7,326 bases of DNA from Bacteroidales bacterium (lineage in GTDB: Bacteria > Bacteroidota > Bacteroidia > Bacteroidales > UBA932), in assembly GCA_023230265.1 (NCBI GenBank), contig JALNXR010000101.1, forward strand, positions 1 to 7,326, in the 5' to 3' direction. Both the position numbers and the translations under genes were made by a program. The notes under the pieces are model-generated. The model was not told the origin of the DNA. It did no database searches and saw only the letters and a program-made list of their open reading frames with translations. Positions 1 to 6,392 of the stretch are shown one piece after another. Within the stretch, counting starts at the first letter, position 1; the number at the start of each line of letters is the position of its first letter.

Positions 1-4
1 AGAG

Positions 5-31
5 TTGGGAGTGAAAATTTGTGTATCTTTG
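5..31 (+). promoter_or_regulatory. Candidate Bacteroidetes-type promoter for the DUF4290-murA genes
   Basis: TATCTTTG at 24-31 matches the Bacteroidetes -7 element TAnnTTTG exactly. A TTG at 5-7 could be the -33 element, but only 16 bp separate the two, shorter than the usual 19 or so. Transcription would start near position 38, giving a leader of roughly 110 nt that contains the 9-bp repeat. This is a consensus match by eye, with no experimental support. Confidence 0.45.
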
Positions 32-56
32 TCACAAGTTAACAAACTCCGGGAAA

Positions 57-92
57 AATCAGAATAATCAGAGTTATCAGAGCAATCAGAAC
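57..92 (+). repeat. 9-bp tandem repeat, four degenerate copies
   Basis: Four consecutive 9-mers share the core ATCAGA: aatcagaat (57-65), aatcagagt (66-74), tatcagagc (75-83) and aatcagaac (84-92). The sequence then decays into agttaatca. The array lies between the candidate promoter and the start of the DUF4290 gene, so it would be in that gene's mRNA leader. Its role is unknown; it may be neutral slippage. Confidence 0.75.
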
Positions 93-149
93 AGTTAATC
101 AAAGGCATAAATATCATTTTATATTTCCGGACTTATATTCAATAAAATA

Positions 150-809
150 ATGGATTACAACACCCAGCGCAGCAAGCTGATGATGCCCGAATACGGCAGA
201 CATGTTCAGAAAATGATAAGGCAGGTCAAGGATATCACTGACAGGGATAAAAGAAACGAACAGATCCGTGCGGTGATAGGAGTGATGGGAATAATCAATC
301 CTCAGCTGAGGGAACTGAGTGATTTCAGACACAAACTCTGGGACCATATTCAGATAATATCAGATTTTGAGATAGATATTGATTCCCCTTATCCGATTCC
401 CACACGGGAAACATTTATCAACCATCCTCACCCGATTCCTCTTGAGACGGTTCCTCTCAAGGCAGCCCACTACGGACGCAATATTCAGAATATGATTAAC
501 ATGGTTGCGGAGAGGCCTGATGATGAGATCCGCCGGTCAATGATTCTGACTCTGGCAAACTATATGCGCCAGCAGTATCTTATTTGGAATAAAGATTCTG
601 TAACTGAGGATGTTATATTCAAGGATCTTAACCGCTTGTCAGAGGGTAGGATAACTGTTCCGGAAGATATGCATCTGCAGCCAATTTCTCAGATGTCACA
701 GAGCTCCCAGGGAACAGGGCATGGAACTCATCAGCCCTATAATGTAGGCCACAGGAACAAATTCCGGCCTGGCAACAAGAAGGGGCCAAAACGAAACAAA
801 CAAGTGTAA
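150..809 (+). CDS. DUF4290 family protein, function unknown
   Basis: This 219-residue protein is recognised by its N-terminus (MDYNTQRSKL, then PEYGRHVQKM) and by the HKLWDH segment at 61-66, both of which I associate with the Bacteroidetes DUF4290 family. The family has no established function. Two similar motifs, YGRHVQKMIRQV (15-26) and YGRNIQNMINMV (108-119), suggest two related helical halves joined by a Pro-rich stretch (80-102). The tail from about 177 is Gln/Ser/Gly-rich and ends in a strongly basic run (201-219), which could contact nucleic acid; that is inference. No signal peptide or membrane segment is seen, so it is probably cytoplasmic. The ATG at 150 gives the family-typical N-terminus, although no clear Shine-Dalgarno precedes it. 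murA starts 68 bp downstream on the same strand, and the two are probably co-transcribed. Confidence 0.85.
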   Translation: MDYNTQRSKLMMPEYGRHVQKMIRQVKDITDRDKRNEQIRAVIGVMGIINPQLRELSDFRHKLWDHIQIISDFEIDIDSPYPIPTRETFINHPHPIPLETVPLKAAHYGRNIQNMINMVAERPDDEIRRSMILTLANYMRQQYLIWNKDSVTEDVIFKDLNRLSEGRITVPEDMHLQPISQMSQSSQGTGHGTHQPYNVGHRNKFRPGNKKGPKRNKQV

Positions 810-877
810 GTTTTGCAGACAGATTTTTACGATCTTAGTTTTTTGCAGGCGAATTTAAAAAGGTAAATTTTTTAGCT

Positions 878-2224
878 ATGGCATATTTTAAGGTAGAAGG
901 TGGTCATCGTCTCAAGGGCGAGCTGATCCCGCAGGGGGCCAAGAATGAGGCTCTTCAGATTCTCTCGGCAGTGCTGCTTACAGAGGAGAGGGTGGTGATT
1001 CACAACATTCCTGATATCTTGGATGTCAATAAGCTGATAGGGCTGCTTGAGGACCTGGGTGTGACCGTTGAGAAGCTCGCCCCTGCCGATGGAGGTAAGA
1101 GTTCCCGTGGCGGTGCAGCATCTTTCAGTTGTGCCTTTACTGCAAAAAATATTAACCTTGATTTTGTCAAATCACCTCAGTTCTGTAAACTCTCTGCGGC
1201 TCTCAGGGGCTCGGTGATGCTTACAGGTCCGCTTCTGACCCGTTTTGGATTTGCGTATATGCCAAAACCCGGCGGGGATAAGATCGGGAGGAGGCGTCTG
1301 GACACACATCTTATCGGCCTGGAAAAACTGGGAGCAAAACTGAATTTTGACAAGGGTGACTCCTTTTTTGAGCTCTCATCTGACGGACTTAAAGGGTGCT
1401 ATATGCTTCTGGATGAGGCATCTGTTACCGGGACTGCCAACATAGTGATGGCAGCTGTGCTGGCAAAAGGTAAAACTACAATTTACAATGCTGCCTGTGA
1501 ACCTTATCTCCAGCAGCTTTGCAAATTGCTCAACCGTATGGGTGCAAAGATTACCGGAATTGGCTCCAATCTTCTGACTGTTGAGGGGGTTGAGCAGCTC
1601 GGCGGAACGGAACATACTATATTGCCCGATATGATTGAGATTGGCAGCTTTATCGGGCTTGCTGCTATGACTGCAAGTGAGATAACTATTAAAGATGTTG
1701 CATACGACCAGCTTGGAATTATTCCCGCGCAGTTCCGCCGGCTGGGTATAACCATTGATGTAAAGGGTGACGACATCTATATTCCGGCTCATGAACACTA
1801 TGAGATTGAGAGTTTTCTGGATGGTTCCATTATGACTATTGCTGACGCTCCATGGCCGGGACTCACTCCCGACCTGCTGAGTGTTTTTCTGGTAACAGCG
1901 ACTCAGGCCAAGGGCTCTGTGTTGATTCACCAGAAAATGTTTGAGAGTAGGTTATTCTTTGTCGATAAGTTGATTGACATGGGTGCACAGATTATTCTAT
2001 GCGATCCTCACCGGGCTACTATCATCGGTCACAACCGGGAGTTCTGTCTCAGGGGTACACGGATGTCCTCTCCCGATATCAGGGCGGGGATTGCACTGCT
2101 GATTGCAGCGATGAGTGCAAGAGGTACAAGCATAATTGAGAACATCGATCAGATTGACAGGGGGTATCAGAATATCGACACAAGACTTAATGCTATAGGC
2201 GCAAAGATTGAAAGATTCTTGTAG
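878..2224 (+). CDS. murA: UDP-N-acetylglucosamine 1-carboxyvinyltransferase (MurA), Asp-type active site
   Basis: MurA moves the enolpyruvyl group of phosphoenolpyruvate onto UDP-GlcNAc, the first committed step of peptidoglycan synthesis, in the cytoplasm. The 448-residue length is slightly above the usual 415-440. GAKNEAL places Lys22 and Asn23 exactly where E. coli MurA has its substrate-binding pair. Arg110 (LRGS), Arg139 (GRRRLDTH), Asp332 (PGLTPD) and Arg402 (DIRAG) correspond to E. coli Arg91, Arg120, Asp305 (general base) and Arg397. The catalytic-loop residue that is Cys115 in E. coli is Asp134 here (PGGDKIG), the form known to make MurA insensitive to fosfomycin. Residues 69-82 form a Gly/Ser/Ala-rich insertion that accounts for part of the extra length. 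The ATG at 878 has only a distant AGG (861-863) upstream. It lies between the DUF4290 gene and ftsK. Confidence 0.96.
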   Translation: MAYFKVEGGHRLKGELIPQGAKNEALQILSAVLLTEERVVIHNIPDILDVNKLIGLLEDLGVTVEKLAPADGGKSSRGGAASFSCAFTAKNINLDFVKSPQFCKLSAALRGSVMLTGPLLTRFGFAYMPKPGGDKIGRRRLDTHLIGLEKLGAKLNFDKGDSFFELSSDGLKGCYMLLDEASVTGTANIVMAAVLAKGKTTIYNAACEPYLQQLCKLLNRMGAKITGIGSNLLTVEGVEQLGGTEHTILPDMIEIGSFIGLAAMTASEITIKDVAYDQLGIIPAQFRRLGITIDVKGDDIYIPAHEHYEIESFLDGSIMTIADAPWPGLTPDLLSVFLVTATQAKGSVLIHQKMFESRLFFVDKLIDMGAQIILCDPHRATIIGHNREFCLRGTRMSSPDIRAGIALLIAAMSARGTSIIENIDQIDRGYQNIDTRLNAIGAKIERFL

Positions 2225-2225
2225 T

Positions 2226-2375
2226 TTGAATCAGATTTGTACAGATCAGGATTACACAGATCAGGATTACACAGATCAGGATTACACAGATCAAGTTTGC
2301 ACAGATCAGGATTCAACAAATAATGTTTGTACAGATCAAAGTTGCTCAGAAATATTAGAAACAGATTCCACAGGT
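2226..2375 (+). repeat. 15-bp tandem repeat array filling the murA-ftsK gap
   Basis: Ten consecutive 15-bp blocks keep the same phase. Three are perfect copies of acagatcaggattac (2241-2255, 2256-2270, 2271-2285). Closely related copies lie at 2286-2300, 2301-2315 and 2331-2345. More decayed ones are at 2226-2240, 2316-2330, 2346-2360 and 2361-2375. Divergence grows towards both edges, as expected of an ageing tandem array. It begins right after the murA stop and ends 15 bp before the ftsK start. There are no spacers, so it is not CRISPR. Its function is unknown. Confidence 0.9.
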
Positions 2376-2390
2376 ATTGTAAAGTGAAAT

Positions 2391-4859
2391 ATGGCTAAGA
2401 AAAAAAGAAAATCTGCTGACTCCGGCCCTGACGGGAACGTTCCTCTAAAGGGGATGGAGACTTTCCGGTTGCTTGCCGGGCTCTTCTTTGGAGTTCTGGC
2501 GATCTATACATTTATTGCCCTGCTCTCCTATCTTTTTACCTGGGCGGAGGATCAGTCGCTTCTTACCAACTCCGATGTATGGAACACTCTGGTTCCGGCT
2601 GAGAACGGGGGAGGGAAGGTCGGCTTTTTCTGGGCCAATTTACTTTTATCAAAATTGTTTGGTCTGGGAGCATTCATAATTCCATTCTTTTTTATGGGGA
2701 TATCTTTCTATGCACTAAAAATAAGAAAGATAAAGCTCCTTAGACTCTTTTTCCTTTCACTCTTTGGAGCTATTATATTCTCTGTTCTCTTCTCATATAT
2801 ATTCAGTTTTACCAAATTCGATACCTGGTTCGGCAACGGTGTGGGTGGTTCCTACGGTTATTATGTGAATGAGTGGCTGGTTGCTATGCTTGGCAATACG
2901 GGCGCCGGCTCTCTATTGATAGTCCTCACGGTTTTATGGCTTGTTATTCTAAGCTATGGTGTTGTGAAATGGTTCAACAGGATGATAGAAAGGATTTTCC
3001 ATCGTAAGCCCAAAGATGCTGACCTGGCCGCCGGCGCCTCTCTTGCAGGAGTTGCTGCAGAAGGTGGAGAGCCTGTTGATCTTTACAATAAGACTAAGGA
3101 TGATGCTCCGGAGAACGATGTAGTATTCGAAATACTTGAGAGCAGCCATCTGGAATCTGCCGGTGAGGCTCAGTCTGACGGTAAATCCAGGGCTGCCGGA
3201 GTGGACCCTGCCACCGGGGAGCTTTACGGGATTGACGGTGCCGGAGGAATTTCCCCCCTCAATGGCTCAGGTAACGGGCTCAACGGCAGCGATGACACTG
3301 ACTCCGACGAAGATTTCTTGAAGAATATTCCCCCCGAAACTCTCGAAACACTTTTTGATCCGAGACTTGATCTCTCTAATTATCAGATTCCACCGATCTC
3401 TCTTCTTGAGGATTACAAGGATAGGATCTTTAAAGTTCCAATGGAGGAGCTGGAGAAGAACAACCGCAAGATTGTAAAGACTCTCAAGGACTACAAGATT
3501 GATATCGACAAGATATCTGCCCGTACAGGTCCCACTGTGACTCTATATGAGATCGTTCCCGCTGCCGGTGTCCGTATTGCACAGATCAAGAGGCTGGAGG
3601 AGGATATCGCCCGCTCTCTGGCGGCAAACGGAGTGAGAATTATCGCCCCGATACCCGGAACAAACGCTGTGGGTATTGAGGTGGCAAACGAAAAACCGAG
3701 CATTGTGCCTATGCGCTCTATGCTTGAGGATCCAAAATTTACAAATGCAAAATTCGATCTCCCGGTGGTGCTTGGCAGAACTATCTCCAACGAGGCACTT
3801 ACCTTTGACCTTGCCAAGGTGCCTCACCTTTTGGTTGCTGGTGCTACCGGTCAGGGTAAATCAGTGGGTCTGAATGCAATAATTACATCCCTGCTCTACA
3901 CCAAGCACCCCTCGGAACTAAAATTTGTTCTGGTTGATCCCAAAAAGGTGGAGCTCTCTCTCTACTCCAGGATTGAACGCCACTTTTTGGCTAAGCTCCC
4001 CGATTCAGAAGAGGCTATAATAACTGACACACAAAAGGTTGTATATACTCTCAAATCTCTTACCATTGAGATGGACAGCCGGTATGACCTTCTTAAGATG
4101 GCGCATGTGAGGAACATCAGGGAGTACAACGAGAAGTTCCTCTCAAGAAAACTCAATCCTCACAAAGGACACCGCTACCTTCCTTTTATTGTTGTGATTA
4201 TAGACGAGTTTGCTGATCTTCTTATGACTGCCGGACGGGAGATCGAGGAGCCGATTGCAAGGCTTGCACAGTTGGCCAGGGCTATAGGGATTCATCTTGT
4301 GATTGCAACCCAGCGACCTACCACTAATATCATAACTGGTCTGATAAAGGCCAACTTTACCGCCCGTATCGCCTTTAGGGTAATTTCCAACATAGACTCC
4401 AGGACGATTCTTGACACTACGGGAGCCAATCAGCTTGTGGGAAGGGGAGATATGCTGATATCTACAAACGGAGAGCTCACAAGGGTGCAGTGTGCCATGA
4501 TCGATACTGCTGAGGTTGAAAGGGTGACCGAATATATAGGTTCCCAGAGAGGTTACGCCTCTGCGTATTATCTGCCTGAATATACCGGTGAGGATGGTGA
4601 CGGATCGGGTGTGGGAGATGTTGATCTGGGCAAAAGGGATAAGCTCTTTGATGAAGCCGCCAAGCTGGTAGTACAGTTTCAGCAGGGTTCCACATCCTTG
4701 ATACAAAGGAGATTGAATTTGGGTTACAACCGGGCCGGCAGAATCATGGACCAGCTTGAGGCCGCCGGAATAGTGGGCCCCTTTGAGGGCAGTAAAGCCC
4801 GCCAGGTGCTTATATCGGATTTCGCTTCTCTTGACAGGATTCTCGCCTCTCTGGAGTGA
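2391..4859 (+). CDS. ftsK: DNA translocase FtsK/SpoIIIE
   Basis: This 822-residue protein has the full FtsK layout. The N-terminal membrane domain has about four hydrophobic segments (roughly 25-50, 80-108, 116-140 and 172-194). An acidic, Gly/Ser-rich linker follows (about 205-325). The motor's alpha domain spans about 340-440, and the RecA-like beta domain carries Walker A GATGQGKS (484-491) and Walker B VVIIDEF (601-607, Asp605/Glu606). After a short acidic linker (730-750), the winged-helix gamma domain (about 752-810) contains STSLIQRRLNLGYNRAGRI, the part that reads polar DNA sequences in known FtsKs. Known members are anchored at the septum and pump DNA to clear and align chromosome termini during division. 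The linker is short compared with E. coli FtsK (over 1300 residues), nearer SpoIIIE size. The ATG at 2391 precedes a Lys-rich start (MAKKKRK). No strong Shine-Dalgarno is visible. Confidence 0.96.
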   Translation: MAKKKRKSADSGPDGNVPLKGMETFRLLAGLFFGVLAIYTFIALLSYLFTWAEDQSLLTNSDVWNTLVPAENGGGKVGFFWANLLLSKLFGLGAFIIPFFFMGISFYALKIRKIKLLRLFFLSLFGAIIFSVLFSYIFSFTKFDTWFGNGVGGSYGYYVNEWLVAMLGNTGAGSLLIVLTVLWLVILSYGVVKWFNRMIERIFHRKPKDADLAAGASLAGVAAEGGEPVDLYNKTKDDAPENDVVFEILESSHLESAGEAQSDGKSRAAGVDPATGELYGIDGAGGISPLNGSGNGLNGSDDTDSDEDFLKNIPPETLETLFDPRLDLSNYQIPPISLLEDYKDRIFKVPMEELEKNNRKIVKTLKDYKIDIDKISARTGPTVTLYEIVPAAGVRIAQIKRLEEDIARSLAANGVRIIAPIPGTNAVGIEVANEKPSIVPMRSMLEDPKFTNAKFDLPVVLGRTISNEALTFDLAKVPHLLVAGATGQGKSVGLNAIITSLLYTKHPSELKFVLVDPKKVELSLYSRIERHFLAKLPDSEEAIITDTQKVVYTLKSLTIEMDSRYDLLKMAHVRNIREYNEKFLSRKLNPHKGHRYLPFIVVIIDEFADLLMTAGREIEEPIARLAQLARAIGIHLVIATQRPTTNIITGLIKANFTARIAFRVISNIDSRTILDTTGANQLVGRGDMLISTNGELTRVQCAMIDTAEVERVTEYIGSQRGYASAYYLPEYTGEDGDGSGVGDVDLGKRDKLFDEAAKLVVQFQQGSTSLIQRRLNLGYNRAGRIMDQLEAAGIVGPFEGSKARQVLISDFASLDRILASLE

Positions 4860-4866
4860 TTTTAAC
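4830..4866 (+). repeat. 37-bp direct repeat, copy 1 (ftsK 3' end)
   Basis: This copy covers the last nine ftsK codons (LDRILASLE), the TGA stop and seven following bases. It is identical over 37 bp to 4903-4939. The copies start 73 bp apart, and the flanking bases differ. Confidence 0.95.
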
Positions 4867-4902
4867 CCTGTTTTTGCATAGGTCAGATAGTTTTGCATGT
4901 GG

Positions 4903-4939
4903 CTTGACAGGATTCTCGCCTCTCTGGAGTGATTTTAAC
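4903..4939 (+). repeat. 37-bp direct repeat, copy 2 (duplicated ftsK tail, non-coding)
   Basis: This is a perfect copy of the ftsK terminal codons plus stop and seven downstream bases, lying 43 bp past the ftsK stop with no reading frame leading into it. Perfect identity implies a recent duplication or continued gene conversion. It may be the residue of a 73-bp tandem duplication whose spacer has diverged. Confidence 0.95.
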
Positions 4940-4962
4940 TGTTTCAGGTTGTGAGATTTGGT

Positions 4963-5040
4963 CCAGATTTTGAAAGGTATTTTCAGCCAGGAGGTGTGTT
5001 TCCAGACTTGAAAGCGTGACTTTGGCCGGGAAGTGTGTTT
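4963..5040 (+). repeat. Degenerate 39-bp tandem repeat, two copies
   Basis: Units 4963-5001 and 5002-5040 align without gaps at 27 of 39 positions. Both start with ccaga and end with agtgtgttt or ggtgtgttt. Sequence before the first unit (gtttcagg...atttgg) resembles sequence after the second, hinting at a longer decayed array from about 4940 to 5057. No function is apparent. Confidence 0.6.
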
Positions 5041-5082
5041 CAGGCCGGCAATTTGGCACTAAGGCTTTCTATATAAGTGGAC

Positions 5083-5120
5083 AGGTTAGTCCGGAAAATG
5101 TCACATGCCGGCTAAGCCCT
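5083..5120. other. Imperfect inverted repeat (possible hairpin)
   Basis: TTAG-T-CCGG (5086-5094) can pair with CCGG-CTAA (5108-5115), giving eight base pairs with one bulged T around a 13-nt loop. AGG (5083-5085) and CCT (5118-5120) could extend it. No T-run follows, so it does not look like an intrinsic terminator. It may be chance. Confidence 0.3.
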
Positions 5121-5493
5121 TAATATTCATCCATATATGTATATTCTCCAAGTGTTAGCTATTCCCGAGGAGATTGGAAATGGAATTTTTTTGGTGGAAG
5201 CAAATTTTGTAACAACTTATTAAACAGTATTATATAGAAATATTAGATAACTATAGTTTTTAAAAAATTGCGTAAAAGCCACATTAACAGTATTATAATA
5301 AATTTGCTTACACCAAAAAATTCACCTAAATTCACGGGATTCCATAAATCAACAAAATGTGCGGAACTTTAGCATATCTGTTTTGTCCGGAAATCAGTCA
5401 ATCTATATCAGGCTATATATCAGCCCGGGACAATTTATTGAATATATTATATCTGGCAGAGTTATTGCAATGTAATTGTTTAAACGAAGTAAA

Positions 5494-6249
5494 ATGAGAA
5501 CTCTGGCTGCAATATTATCTTTATTTACAATTATTTATGCAGGTGATATATCATCAAAACCGGCAAATTCTTCAAATATTGATGGGAATAAAGCCTCTGA
5601 TATTCTCTCCAGTTTCACCGGCCGGCTGAAATCTCTTCCTGCTTTTGAACTGGAGTTCTCAATGGGGGCTGAGGGCGCTGTAATTGCCGGGACGATTCAA
5701 TCCCAGAAGAACTCCTTCCGGCTGATAAACGATATTATTGAGATTTACTGTGACGGAAAGGAGAAGTGGATATTTAACAAAGATTATAATGAGGTTACGA
5801 TCTTTAAACATGACACCTCACAGACAGATATTACCGAGAATCCTGCAGCATTTTTTAATACCATAGGTACAAATTTCTCCTACGACTCCGGTGCAAAATC
5901 CTGGACTGTAGGTCAGAGCGATATAGCCTCTTCTAAAGGCAATGCACCATCCTCAGTAACAGACAATTCGCCTTCCTCAGTAACAGGCAATGCACCTTCC
6001 CCGGTCAGGGGAAAACAGTTGTGGCTGATAGAGCTCAAACCAAAAAATAAGAAATTGGCATATAGCTCGATAACCCTAGGAATCGAAAAGGAAACTTTCA
6101 TCCCTGTGATGATCTCCTATCTCTCCAAAGATGGCTCCCGACTTATAACCTGGGTAACCCGGTTCGGGGAGCACAAGGAGTGGCCTGCTGAACACTTTGT
6201 TTTTCCTGCTGATTCTTTACAAAGAAATACAGTAAACGATCTGAGATAG
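5494..6249 (+). CDS. Secreted LolA-like outer-membrane lipoprotein carrier
   Basis: LolA proteins shuttle lipoproteins through the periplasm from the inner-membrane LolCDE complex to the outer membrane. From the ATG at 5494 the protein has 251 residues. It starts with a short signal peptide (MRTLAAILSLFTIIYA, likely cut after Ala16) without a lipobox Cys, so the mature protein should be soluble in the periplasm. The pattern ILSSFTGRLKSL, a Gly-rich beta start, IYCDGKEKWIFNKDYNEVTIF and the late paired strands (ITLGIEKETFIPVMISYLSKDGS, quoted in part) resembles the LolA half-barrel. An upstream TTG (5476) adds six residues but would put Lys/Arg before a normal signal peptide; ATG is preferred. 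Residues 149-172 form three 8-residue repeats in a presumed loop. An ftsK-lolA order is familiar in Bacteroidetes, but the 634-bp gap here suggests a separate promoter. Assignment to the superfamily is firmer than exact function. Confidence 0.72.
   Translation: MRTLAAILSLFTIIYAGDISSKPANSSNIDGNKASDILSSFTGRLKSLPAFELEFSMGAEGAVIAGTIQSQKNSFRLINDIIEIYCDGKEKWIFNKDYNEVTIFKHDTSQTDITENPAAFFNTIGTNFSYDSGAKSWTVGQSDIASSKGNAPSSVTDNSPSSVTGNAPSPVRGKQLWLIELKPKNKKLAYSSITLGIEKETFIPVMISYLSKDGSRLITWVTRFGEHKEWPAEHFVFPADSLQRNTVNDLR
5938..6009 (+). repeat. Three in-frame 24-bp tandem repeats in the LolA-like gene
   Basis: Units 5938-5961, 5962-5985 and 5986-6009 encode GNAPSSVT, DNSPSSVT and GNAPSPVR. They are in phase with the reading frame, so copy-number change would alter the protein by eight residues without a frameshift. 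The Ser/Pro/Asn-rich content suggests a flexible surface loop between two beta strands. Confidence 0.92.
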
Positions 6250-6282
6250 TTATTACAACTTGATCATTTTTAGCTTTAGGAT

Positions 6283-6312
6283 TTGCTTCTTATAATTAAT
6301 GAAGTAATTTTG
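6283..6312 (+). promoter_or_regulatory. Candidate promoter of the ECF sigma gene
   Basis: TTG at 6283-6285 and TAATTTTG at 6305-6312 are separated by 19 bp, a full match to the Bacteroidetes housekeeping pattern (TTG at -33, TAnnTTTG at -7). Transcription would begin near 6319 and give a leader of about 75 nt. It lies in the 143-bp gap after the LolA-like gene, where I saw no terminator. Confidence 0.5.
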
Positions 6313-6392
6313 AGCTTTATTTATAGTATTGAAAGTTGTTACTGGTCAATGTCGATTGATAAAGGAATAGTGCAATCATATATCATTTTCTA

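Larger units (their letters stand above)
4860..5493. other. 634-bp non-coding region between ftsK and the LolA-like gene
   Basis: I find no credible gene on either strand. The first 200 bp have a composition like ftsK and hold the duplicated ftsK tail (4903-4939), a repeated ttttgcat (4872-4879, 4891-4898) and a degenerate 39-bp repeat (4963-5040). From about 5130 it turns AT-rich. This part has a 12-bp direct repeat aacagtattata at 5223-5234 and 5286-5297. A TAAATTTG at 5299-5306 fits the -7 consensus, but its nearest upstream TTG (5268-5270) is 28 bp away, too far for a good promoter. No tRNA-like or riboswitch structure was recognised. Confidence 0.7.

Noticed and set aside
1376..1930. 184-codon minus-strand frame opposite murA
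   Set aside because: It is fully antisense to conserved MurA sequence; the translation is His/Asn/Ser-rich without domain features.
2226..2375. CRISPR array
   Set aside because: The units are 15 bp, directly adjacent and without unique spacers; no cas gene is nearby.
4143..4898. 251-codon open frame on the minus strand opposite the ftsK 3' half
   Set aside because: It lies antisense to the conserved motor and gamma domains of ftsK, has no recognisable motif, and its length is explained by the codon bias of the opposite strand.
5083..5130. Intrinsic terminator for ftsK
   Set aside because: The stem has a bulge and a 13-nt loop, there is no T-run after it, and it lies more than 220 bp past the ftsK stop.
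5180..5212. Ten-codon ORF MEFFWWKQIL preceded by gaggaga, like a Trp-rich leader peptide
   Set aside because: There is no trp or other biosynthetic gene downstream, no attenuator-like paired hairpins with a T-run, and the organism's other genes do not rely on such ribosome sites. Chance is likelier.
5299..5306. TAAATTTG as the LolA-like gene promoter
   Set aside because: The nearest upstream TTG is 28 bp away, outside normal spacing, and the leader would be nearly 190 nt; it is kept only as a remark in the region entry.
5476..5493. TTG start for the LolA-like gene
   Set aside because: ATG at 5494 gives a compact signal peptide with a normal n-region, while the TTG adds six residues with no ribosome-site support.
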